Source: an uncultured Lachnospiraceae bacterium (GTDB taxonomy: Bacteria > Bacillota_A > Clostridia > Lachnospirales > Lachnospiraceae). Taken from it: a DNA stretch of 11,381 nt. Where the stretch lies: the NCBI GenBank assembly GCA_902801585.1, contig CADCIU010000058.1, positions 1-11,381 on the forward strand. Direction: 5' to 3'. The notes under the pieces are model-generated. The model did not search any database. It saw only the letters and a list, made by a program, of their open reading frames with translations, and was not told where the DNA came from. A program made the translations under genes and the position numbers. Within the stretch, counting starts at the first letter, position 1, and each line of letters starts with the position of its first letter. Below are positions 5,755-11,381 of this stretch, in pieces.

Positions 5755-5779
5755 CTTCTCAAAGAGGTCGCCTTCTCAA
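5746..5779 (+). repeat. Exact 17-bp tandem duplication AGAGGTCGCCTTCTCAA
   Basis: Units 5746-5762 and 5763-5779 are identical and adjacent. The first overlaps the right arm of the hairpin. The same kind of arrangement, TACCCCAGAGGTCG followed by tandem AGAGGTCG-N8 units, is seen at 3155-3206. Confidence 0.95.
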
Positions 5780-5791
5780 TAAAACAGCCGC

Positions 5792-7549
5792 TTACTCGCC
5801 TATAACTAAAACCTGCCCGCGTGCATCCGGATCATCCATGATCACCTCGCCGACAGATTCTGCCGTAATCCTCCCACTGTGAGGATTTTTGATACTGACT
5901 ACAGTTGAAACGATCGATGCCTCAACATCTGATTTTTCGAAAGCCAGATCGCAATCGACCATACGGCAGTTGATCAGTTTGAGTCCCTTGCAGTAGCACA
6001 ACGGTTGTGTGCCGATGATCGTGCAGTTCTCAAAAGTCACATTCTCACAGTACCATGCCAGGTACTCGCCCTTTATAACGCTGTCCTTAACAACGACATT
6101 CTTCGCATGCCAGAAGGCATCTTTTGTATCAAACTCACAGCCGGTAAAAACAGAGTCCGCAATATACTGAAAAGAATACTTCCCCTTGAGCCTGACTTTG
6201 TCAAAATACAGATGATCCGAACGCATCATGAAATACTCGCTTTGCGCGCTTGTGTCCTTCATCTCGATTCCACGAATTGACCATCCAAATTCAGGGGATA
6301 TGATATCGCAGTGAAGGATTCTGACATCTGCGCACTCTCTGAGCGCTTTGATCCCATGCATCTTCGTGTCCGTTATCTCAATGTCTTCAGAATACCAAAG
6401 CGCCGCCCGGCAAGCTGAAGTCATCTCGCTTCTGACAATTCTCAATCTTTTGTCATGCCAGAAAGGATATCTTAAGTTAAAGAAGCAATCCTGTACTGCT
6501 ATATCTCTGCATTCCTTGAATGCACTTTCGCCATCTGCCGGTCCGTCAAAGCGGCATCCTGCCACTTCCACATTTTTGCTTCCATAGAAAGCTCTTTCTT
6601 CATCAAAGGTTTGATCTGTTATCGTCTGCATAGTATGGCTCCTCCCGGGCTGCAGCGGGCACATCATTATGTATTCTTCGTCATTCTCATCTACGATCTC
6701 AAACCCAACTTTTCTATACATTCGCACCGCATAGTTCGCTTTTTGCACGGCGAGAGAGGCTTGTTTGAAACCCTGTTCCTTTAACAGGATGAGCATGTCT
6801 CTCATCAGCCGGGTTCCGATTCCCTGCCCTCTGTTTTCAGGCAGCAGAGATATGGCAAATGACGGCGTTTCGTCATTCACATGACCGTAGTCATTCATGA
6901 TCCTGGTCCACACGGCGCCCACCACCCGGCCGTCTACCTCTGCCACAAGGCAGTGATCCGCTGCACCGCTGCCAAAATTCTCATAATAGAGCCGCAGTTC
7001 CGGCCGTTCCACGACATCTGCAGCCGGAGGCTCCACGCCTTCCGGGACGAAGATCGCCTCATACAGGAAATCTTTCAGCAGATCTTTCTCGCAGGAGAGC
7101 AGCTTTCGTATCAAAATACCGTCATGGATCTCGACCAGATCTTCCGCATCAATGCATCGGAAGCCATTTTTCATGAGAAGCTGTGCGGTCACGCCGGCTC
7201 CACTTACCGGCGTTCCGGTAAAAGAGCCATCGTAGCGCTGCTTCACACCGCAGCTGGGACTGCGCGGCTGCAGTACGACCAGATCCGGCTGCTCGCGCCT
7301 GGCGATCTCCAGGCACTTTTCTGCCCCCGCGCGGAATTGCGCATCCACGTTCCGGCCATCCTTTGCTGTGACCACGCCCTCTCTGATCTCCGAAGGAATG
7401 CGCGGCGTAGGCAGGCCCCCCATCTGCTCCGGGCAGACGGTGATCACGTCACCCGCGGAAAACAGCTGCAGGACTTTTTCATTGCGGTTGTTACCGCCGT
7501 TATATTTACAGTTTTCACCTGTCAGGCAGGCGCTGACCATGATCTTCAT
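5792..7549 (-). CDS. Three-domain fusion: TudS-like (DUF523), GNAT acetyltransferase, DUF3737 beta-helix
   Basis: 585 aa; GAGGGG lies 8 nt before the ATG. Domain 1 (1-145) is DUF523. It has Cys8 and Cys14 (MVSACLTGENCKYNGG), VCPEQMGGLPTPR (38-50) and Cys100 in RSPSCG. This family includes TudS thiouracil desulfidases, where three cysteines hold a [4Fe-4S] cluster; Cys8, Cys14 and Cys100 fit that role. Domain 2 (about 147-299) is a GNAT acetyltransferase with the acetyl-CoA loop ENRGQGIGTRLM (238-249). Domain 3 (307-585) is DUF3737, a right-handed beta-helix-like protein of unknown function, beginning MQTITDQTFDEERAFYG exactly where stand-alone family members start. The frame is unbroken, but an internal ribosome binding site precedes Met307. 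The gene begins 5 nt after the YjbR-EVE stop and is the last of its operon. The fusion could be real, or a recent stop-codon loss with the parts still working separately. Confidence 0.9.
   Translation of the reverse strand: MKIMVSACLTGENCKYNGGNNRNEKVLQLFSAGDVITVCPEQMGGLPTPRIPSEIREGVVTAKDGRNVDAQFRAGAEKCLEIARREQPDLVVLQPRSPSCGVKQRYDGSFTGTPVSGAGVTAQLLMKNGFRCIDAEDLVEIHDGILIRKLLSCEKDLLKDFLYEAIFVPEGVEPPAADVVERPELRLYYENFGSGAADHCLVAEVDGRVVGAVWTRIMNDYGHVNDETPSFAISLLPENRGQGIGTRLMRDMLILLKEQGFKQASLAVQKANYAVRMYRKVGFEIVDENDEEYIMMCPLQPGRSHTMQTITDQTFDEERAFYGSKNVEVAGCRFDGPADGESAFKECRDIAVQDCFFNLRYPFWHDKRLRIVRSEMTSACRAALWYSEDIEITDTKMHGIKALRECADVRILHCDIISPEFGWSIRGIEMKDTSAQSEYFMMRSDHLYFDKVRLKGKYSFQYIADSVFTGCEFDTKDAFWHAKNVVVKDSVIKGEYLAWYCENVTFENCTIIGTQPLCYCKGLKLINCRMVDCDLAFEKSDVEASIVSTVVSIKNPHSGRITAESVGEVIMDDPDARGQVLVIGE
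6629..6646 (-). promoter_or_regulatory. Internal ribosome binding site and start for the DUF3737 part
   Basis: On the minus strand GGGAGGAG (6646-6639) lies 7 nt before ATG (6631-6629), which codes for Met307 of the fusion and matches the expected DUF3737 start. It could make a separate 279-aa protein. Just upstream the acetyltransferase's natural end (MMCPL) is followed by CAG, one base from a TAG stop. Confidence 0.7.
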
Positions 7550-7554
7550 AGAAA

Positions 7555-8349
7555 CTACCCCTCAGGCTGTCCTTCTTGTTTGTGCCCCTCGCCATGGAAT
7601 CCCTTATCCTTCTTCAGTGCCGCACTCAGGGAGTTCGGAATACCGCGCGGTCCCCGGACAGCGTAGATTCCATACTCCGATTTTAGGACCTCAAACGTAA
7701 ATCTGTCCGGCGCATAGCGCTTCTGCAGCCTGATCTTCATAAGTGCTTTGATCGTGATATGTTCGTTTTTGTGCTCATAAGGAATGCCGGTTTCCAGCAC
7801 CTTACATTTGTACAGCACAGCCGAGACCGGCGCGGCAACATACAAATAGACGGTATCTCCTTTTTTGATCCCGGCTCCCTGCTTCCAGTTTATGAGATCC
7901 GTGTCGTCAAAGGCATGTATGATATCGTAGTACTTCGGGTTCGCCGGAATGATCCATTCCTTCGGAGGCCGGATTTTCTCTTTCTTCTTCGCCGACGCCG
8001 TCGCCAAAAAGCTCATATCGATCAGGTCAAAAACCTGTTCCTTCGGCACGCTGCCGTCCAGCAGAACGGAGATCCAGTGCATTTTGTTCATATGGTAGGC
8101 CGGCATGATCCCCTTTTTCTGAATGATCATGTCCCGGAAGATCATATCATCAATCTTGAGATTGATCACGTCTACATAATCCGTTCCGAAGAGTCCGACC
8201 TTGTCACCCTGCACGTCCATCACCAGCGCAAACCACTTGTTATTATCCGTATGACGGAAAACGGCACTTCCATTGTATTTTCGCCAGGGATACTCCGGCT
8301 GTACCTTATATTTCTTTATAATATAGTCAAAAACTGTCTGCCGATTCAT
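7555..8349 (-). CDS. MmcQ/YjbR family protein fused to an EVE/PUA-like domain
   Basis: 264 aa from the ATG at 8349, with AAGGGA 7 nt upstream; an in-frame GTG at 8352 is only 4 nt from it. The N-terminal half (about 1-117) is the MmcQ/YjbR fold: FDYIIKKYKVQPEYPWRK, NNKWFALVM, MPAYHMNKMHWISVLLDGSV. A lysine-rich linker (about 118-130) leads to a C-terminal EVE/PUA-superfamily-like domain (about 131-246): EWIIPANPKYYDIIHAFDD, INWKQGAGIKKGDTVYLYVA and a late EYGIYAVRGPRGIP. EVE-type domains are known to recognise modified bases; YjbR proteins are called DNA-binding by structural analogy only. The C-terminal tail is charged (GHKQEGQPEG). It sits 5 nt before the TudS-GNAT-DUF3737 gene, so the two are probably translated together. 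The precise function is unknown. Confidence 0.85.
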   Translation of the reverse strand: MNRQTVFDYIIKKYKVQPEYPWRKYNGSAVFRHTDNNKWFALVMDVQGDKVGLFGTDYVDVINLKIDDMIFRDMIIQKKGIMPAYHMNKMHWISVLLDGSVPKEQVFDLIDMSFLATASAKKKEKIRPPKEWIIPANPKYYDIIHAFDDTDLINWKQGAGIKKGDTVYLYVAAPVSAVLYKCKVLETGIPYEHKNEHITIKALMKIRLQKRYAPDRFTFEVLKSEYGIYAVRGPRGIPNSLSAALKKDKGFHGEGHKQEGQPEG

Positions 8350-8373
8350 CACATAGTCCCTTATTTTGTGGTG

Positions 8374-9186
8374 TCAAGAAACTGCAAGCTGAAGCAAAAC
8401 ACCGATGATGACCGCAGCCATGATGAGAACAACGGGCAAAAGAGGATTCTTTTTGGCCGCTGTTTTTTGACCTGCATACTTGAGAGCTTGTACGATCTGT
8501 GTCCCGACGAATGCCCAGAAGGACAGCATGAGTAAGTTCTCCAAAATGACCAGCCAGCCGGCCTTGTCATAATCCAAAAAAGCAAACGGTACCCGGAAGA
8601 ACAGATAATCCGGTATCCCATTCCGAAGGAACAGGTACAGACCGATCCCTCCGGCAATGGTAAAGATACAAGTAAGAATTGCTTTTGTCCGGTCCTTCCA
8701 CTTGAAGCCGGCTGTCATCGCAGGGATATGCATTCCCAGATGCAGCCCCATCAGAACAAAGGCCCAGTGGGACATGGACAGGTGCATTCTGCGCGCAAAA
8801 GAGGCCGGTGCCATGCCATACATAAAAGGTACCGCATGGCCGCTCATAGACATACCGCAGAATGCCGTCAGCGCAATACAAAACAGGAGCAGAATGTTCA
8901 CAGCCGTAGACAGGATCCGGTAAGGATTGTATTTTCCCTTAAACAGAGCACCGTACCACTTCCGGTTCAGGATCTGATGGGCGATCACAAGGGCCGTCAT
9001 GCCCATGCCAATCCATTCATGTGCCGATTCCCCTGTGACCTGATAGGCCATGAGGAACAAAAGAAGAACGGTCATAACCGCATCCACGATTCTTTTGACG
9101 CCGCTGTTTTTGATATTTCTGTTTTTAATATTTCTGTTTTTGCTGCCGCCGTTTTTGAGATCACCGGTTGATTTGAACTTGGACAT
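8374..9186 (-). CDS. DUF4405-type membrane protein, cytochrome-b-like
   Basis: 270 aa from the ATG at 9186, with AAGGGG 9 nt upstream; an alternative ATG at 9192 is too close to that site. A charged N-terminus (1-32) contains the repeat KNRNIKNRNIKNSG. About seven hydrophobic helices follow: roughly 33-50, 57-73, 91-112, 137-157, 167-187, 209-235 and 248-268. Helices 2 and 4 and their flanks hold histidines at 56, 70, 135, 140, 149 and 153 (AHEW, AHQILNRKWYG, MHLSMSHWAFVLMGLHLGMH), the pattern expected of haem ligands in DUF4405 and related cytochrome-b-like proteins. It follows the lipoprotein flavodoxin by 27 nt, so it may pass electrons across the membrane to or from that protein. Haem binding and direction of electron flow are inference. 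Confidence 0.82.
   Translation of the reverse strand: MSKFKSTGDLKNGGSKNRNIKNRNIKNSGVKRIVDAVMTVLLLFLMAYQVTGESAHEWIGMGMTALVIAHQILNRKWYGALFKGKYNPYRILSTAVNILLLFCIALTAFCGMSMSGHAVPFMYGMAPASFARRMHLSMSHWAFVLMGLHLGMHIPAMTAGFKWKDRTKAILTCIFTIAGGIGLYLFLRNGIPDYLFFRVPFAFLDYDKAGWLVILENLLMLSFWAFVGTQIVQALKYAGQKTAAKKNPLLPVVLIMAAVIIGVLLQLAVS
9112..9141 (-). repeat. Two 15-bp tandem repeats in the DUF4405 gene
   Basis: Units 9112-9126 and 9127-9141 ((G/A)ATATTTCTGTTTTT on the plus strand) differ at one base and encode the repeated KNRNI pentapeptide in the cytoplasmic N-terminus. In-frame slippage here would change only tail length. Confidence 0.8.
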
Positions 9187-9213
9187 GATCATACGCCCCT
9201 TAATCTTCAAGGT

Positions 9214-9954
9214 TTACTTCAGGCTCTCGATCCAGGACTGCAGTTCCTCTTCAGAAACATTACCGTCGAAACGCTCTCCCTGCAGCCAGCTGCCGCTGCC
9301 TGCAAGAGCTTCCATGTTGGGACCGCTCTTGCCGATGCCGCTTCCGCCGGATGTGCAGAACGGGATCACAGTGATTCCTTCAAAATTATATTTCTCGACA
9401 AAAGTATCCAAGATGCGCGGCTCCTCACCCCACCAGATCGGGAAGCCGAGATAAATGGTCGTGTAACCCTCGAGGGAAATCTCTTCACTGCCGATCTCCG
9501 GGCGAACGCTCTTGTCATTCTGCTCTTTCGTAGAACGGCTGTTGTCGTCGTTGTAGTTCAGGTCGTCCTCTGTATATGGATCAGCTGCCTGGATCTCGTA
9601 GAGATCTCCGCCGGTAACGGAAGCGATTCGCTCTGCGACGCCTTTCGTTGTGCCGGTGGCAGAGAAATATGCGATCAGAACATCCGAATGAGCCGCCGGA
9701 GCCTGTCCCTGACTATCTGTTTCTGCAGCAGCCTCTTCTGCAGCTGCTTCTGTCTCCTGTGTTGTCTCCTCCTGCTTTGCTTCCGGCTCTGCTGCGGCCT
9801 GGTCCTCAGCCGCCTCTTCCTGCGACTCTGTCACAGCCTGTGCGTCATTTTCCGCCGCCTGTGCGTCTGTTGCTGCCGCCTGTGAATTGCCTCCGCAGGC
9901 AGTAAGTGCGATTGTCAAAACAGTGACTGCAATTAAAGATACGATTCTTTTCAT
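9214..9954 (-). CDS. Flavodoxin, predicted lipoprotein
   Basis: 246 aa. The signal segment MKRIVSLIAVTVLTIALTAC gives lipid Cys20. Residues 21-90 are a low-complexity Ala/Glu/Gln/Thr stalk. The flavodoxin domain (91-246) begins VLIAYFSATGTTKGVAERI: the FMN phosphate loop is SATGTT (98-103). It also has FPIWWGEEPRILDTF (171-185) and IPFCTSGGSGIG (197-208), both near the expected flavin site. AAGGAG lies 13 nt before the ATG, longer than usual, which may mean weak translation. The domain is paralogous to the cytoplasmic flavodoxin upstream. Exported flavodoxin domains would carry electrons outside the membrane or protect the flavin-dependent reduction of external substrates; this is inference. 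The neighbouring DUF4405 protein is a plausible membrane partner. Confidence 0.92.
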   Translation of the reverse strand: MKRIVSLIAVTVLTIALTACGGNSQAAATDAQAAENDAQAVTESQEEAAEDQAAAEPEAKQEETTQETEAAAEEAAAETDSQGQAPAAHSDVLIAYFSATGTTKGVAERIASVTGGDLYEIQAADPYTEDDLNYNDDNSRSTKEQNDKSVRPEIGSEEISLEGYTTIYLGFPIWWGEEPRILDTFVEKYNFEGITVIPFCTSGGSGIGKSGPNMEALAGSGSWLQGERFDGNVSEEELQSWIESLK

Positions 9955-10053
9955 ATCGTTCGTATAACTCCTTTTATATTTTTTTCTGTTTATTTTCCGA
10001 TCTTCTGATCACCTGTGGACCAGACATGTTTCTCTTTTGCTGCTGCCGGCTTA

Positions 10054-10533
10054 TTAGAGTACTTGATTCAGCCAGCGGCGGATCTGTGTTTCGTTCGGAC
10101 GGTTGATCTGTATGCCCTTTTCCCATTTCACATTGCCGCTGACATTTTTGTGGAGCGCGGTGTCGCTTCTTCCTACGCCGCTGCCGCCGGAGGTGCAGAA
10201 GGGAATGATCTTTTTGCCGCTGAAATCGTAGCTTTCCAGGAAAGTCTCAATGATCCTGGGAGCAATACCCCACCAGATCGGGAATCCCACAATGACGGTA
10301 TCGTAAGATGCCATATTTATGGCACTTCCTGCGACTTCCGGCCTTGCGGACGGGTCATTCATTTCCACACTGCTGCGGCTCTTCTTGCTCATCCAATCAA
10401 GATCGGCAGGGGTATAGATCTGTTTCGGGACGATCTCATAGAAATCCGCGCCGGCGATCCGGGCGATCTCCTCTCCGACTTTTCTCGTAACACCGCTGGC
10501 GGAGAATACCGCCACTAATACTTTCTTTGCCAT
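10054..10533 (-). CDS. Flavodoxin, cytoplasmic
   Basis: 159 aa from the ATG at 10533, preceded by AGGAG at 9 nt; a further in-frame start at 10572 would add 13 polar residues before the natural MAKKVLVAVFSASG start. The FMN phosphate loop is SASGVT (11-16). SRSSVEMNDPSARPEV (52-67), VGFPIWWGIAPRIIETFLE (82-100) and IPFCTSGGSGVGRSD (110-124) are shared almost motif for motif with the lipoprotein flavodoxin at 9214-9954. It has no signal peptide. It follows the TetR gene by 57 nt, so it is probably the first structural gene of the TetR-led operon, and precedes the lipoprotein paralogue by 99 nt. It likely carries low-potential electrons or acts as a small flavin reductase; the partner is unknown. 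Confidence 0.93.
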   Translation of the reverse strand: MAKKVLVAVFSASGVTRKVGEEIARIAGADFYEIVPKQIYTPADLDWMSKKSRSSVEMNDPSARPEVAGSAINMASYDTVIVGFPIWWGIAPRIIETFLESYDFSGKKIIPFCTSGGSGVGRSDTALHKNVSGNVKWEKGIQINRPNETQIRRWLNQVL

Positions 10534-10590
10534 TCCTTTAGTCTCCTTTTTGGTGTTTGTTTTATTGATCATTTGTTGCTGCCTGTTCGC

Positions 10591-11214
10591 TCATTCCCCC
10601 AGCAGCCGGGTCAGGCAGCTGCGGGTCAGTTCATAAACGGTCTGGTACACATAATTGACTCCTGCTTCCTCCATGGCGGCTTTCTGCTTCTCAGTTACGG
10701 TCGTATAGGGATAAATGCCGAACATAAAGGGGAAGAAAATATAGCTGAAGTTCTGAATGTCCGCCACACTCATGTCCGGACAGAACTTCGTGAGCAGCAT
10801 GCTCATACGGCGAAGAGAATTGCCGTATGATTCCTTGAACGAGGTCAGAAGTTCCTGCCGGCTGTTGGCTTCCATATCGTAGTTGTTCATGGAAAGGAGC
10901 TTTAAAAGCTGCTGCCTTTCCGCCAGAGACTGTGCGATCTTCTCAGCCAGCTGTACTTTGGTCAGCTGTTCATTTTCCTCAAAAATCACTGTCAGATTCT
11001 CGTTCCAGCGGTCGTACTCCCGCTTGAAAAGGGCCAGAAAGATCTCTTCCTTCGTTTCAAAGTAGTTGTAGATCGTGGGACGGGAGAAAGAGGTGATCTT
11101 GCTGATCTCCTTGAGCGTGATCTCCTTAAAGCTCATTGTCTGATAAAGATGCTCGCAGGCATCCACGATCTCTTCCCGCTTCCGGGCGATCTCTTCCGGG
11201 GTCCCTTTTCTCAT
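10591..11214 (-). CDS. TetR-family transcriptional regulator
   Basis: 207 aa from the ATG at 11214, chosen because GGAGGA lies 7 nt upstream. In-frame starts further out (ATG at 11253, and one at 11289) fall inside the operator or the promoter and lack a binding site. The N-terminal helix-turn-helix is typical: EITLKEISKITSFSRPTIYN (31-50), then YFETKEEIFLALFKREYDRW. The C-terminal ligand and dimer domain (about 75-207) is all-helical and not assignable to a ligand class. The gene heads the minus-strand operon, and two palindromes overlapping its own promoter (11247-11261 and 11283-11297) are the obvious operators. It is therefore probably an autorepressor that also controls the flavodoxins and downstream genes. 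The ligand is unknown. Confidence 0.93.
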   Translation of the reverse strand: MRKGTPEEIARKREEIVDACEHLYQTMSFKEITLKEISKITSFSRPTIYNYFETKEEIFLALFKREYDRWNENLTVIFEENEQLTKVQLAEKIAQSLAERQQLLKLLSMNNYDMEANSRQELLTSFKESYGNSLRRMSMLLTKFCPDMSVADIQNFSYIFFPFMFGIYPYTTVTEKQKAAMEEAGVNYVYQTVYELTRSCLTRLLGE

Positions 11215-11246
11215 TACAAATTCCTCCGCGTTTCCTTTCAGTAGTA

Positions 11247-11261
11247 CTGACATTGTGTCAG
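11247..11261. promoter_or_regulatory. TetR operator candidate 1
   Basis: CTGACATTGTGTCAG: 6-bp perfect arms around three central bases. It covers the predicted transcription start of the TetR operon (about 11262). Its TGACA/TGTCA arms match operator candidate 2, whose centre is 36 bp away. Confidence 0.65.
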
Positions 11262-11268
11262 CATATGG

Positions 11269-11297
11269 ATTATATCTCTTTCTTGACACTGTGTCAA
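11269..11297 (-). promoter_or_regulatory. Full-consensus promoter of the TetR-flavodoxin operon
   Basis: On the minus strand: TTGACA (11297-11292), exactly 17 nt, TATAAT (11274-11269). Both hexamers match the sigma-A consensus completely. Such a strong promoter is expected to be held by a repressor, which fits the two palindromes overlapping it. Confidence 0.85.
11283..11297. promoter_or_regulatory. TetR operator candidate 2
   Basis: TTGACACTGTGTCAA: a perfect 7-bp inverted repeat with one central base. It contains the -35 box, so a bound repressor would block RNA polymerase. Confidence 0.7.
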
Positions 11298-11324
11298 CAT
11301 GTTTTCAGAAAGAGGCCGCAATAA

Positions 11325-11381
11325 AAAAGGTGTCAGAGGGCGGTTCGGTGTCAAGGGGGTGTCAAGGGGACGGTTCTACTG
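11325..11381. repeat. Partial GGGGACGGTTCT-type repeat at the right edge
   Basis: AAAAGGTGTCAGA (11325-11337) matches the start of the right arm of the palindrome at 704-716, and TGTCAAGGGGACGGTTCT (11360-11377) matches its left arm at 667-684. Between them GGTGTCAAGGGG occurs twice (11347-11358 and 11358-11369). The copy looks degenerate or rearranged, and its other half may lie beyond the window. Confidence 0.75.

Noticed and set aside
9955..10053. Terminator or separate promoter between the two flavodoxin genes
   Set aside because: Only a weak GATC-N4-GATC stem and a TATAAA without a -35 box were found; not enough to split the operon.
11214..11253. Longer TetR start at the ATG 11253
   Set aside because: It lies inside the operator, has no ribosome binding site, and the GGAGGA-preceded ATG at 11214 fits the family start.
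11283..11381. TGTCA in the TetR operators and in the GGGGACGGTTCT repeat as a common origin
   Set aside because: The shared word is only five bases, and operator symmetry and position over the promoter explain it.

Overview
The window looks like a gut-type Firmicute, most likely a Lachnospiraceae-like Clostridium relative. This is inferred from roughly balanced base composition, strong AGGAG-type ribosome binding sites, lipoproteins of monoderm type, family content (DUF523/TudS, DUF3737, MmcQ/YjbR, flavodoxins, a cytochrome-b-like DUF4405 protein) and GGGGACGGTTCT palindromic repeats. No rRNA, tRNA, CRISPR array or transposase was seen. Almost everything is on the minus strand.

Left edge (1-735): a LysR-type regulator that is cut by the window edge and broken by a frameshift, followed by a perfect 32-bp inverted repeat. 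Block A (739-5669) is organised around an intact LysR gene (3209-4072, minus). Downstream on the minus strand lie a 74-aa cysteine-containing small protein, an alpha/beta-hydrolase-fold protein that lacks the usual catalytic Ser and Asp, and a lipoprotein aldo/keto reductase. Divergently, on the plus strand, lies a lipoprotein with an intact alpha/beta hydrolase domain fused to a cyclophilin-like domain. Back-to-back promoters with an operator-like palindrome separate the LysR gene from this lipoprotein.

Block B (5792-11297) reads as one long minus-strand operon. It starts at a full-consensus promoter overlapped by two palindromic operators. In order it encodes a TetR regulator, a cytoplasmic flavodoxin, a lipoprotein flavodoxin paralogue, a seven-helix DUF4405 membrane protein, a YjbR-EVE-like protein, and a three-domain TudS(DUF523)-GNAT-DUF3737 fusion. 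It ends at a hairpin plus T-run terminator built from a repeat.

Functionally, both blocks combine cytoplasmic and exported redox or hydrolase proteins: three lipoproteins (aldo/keto reductase, hydrolase-cyclophilin, flavodoxin) and a membrane cytochrome-like protein. This suggests an envelope-associated redox or detoxification system under LysR and TetR control. The system-level role is inference.

The most unusual items are: a repeat family (core TACCCCAGAGGTCG) found between genes and also translated inside the hydrolase-cyclophilin lipoprotein; the triple fusion, which keeps an internal start site and may come from a one-base stop loss; and the hydrolase-fold protein with a replaced triad.
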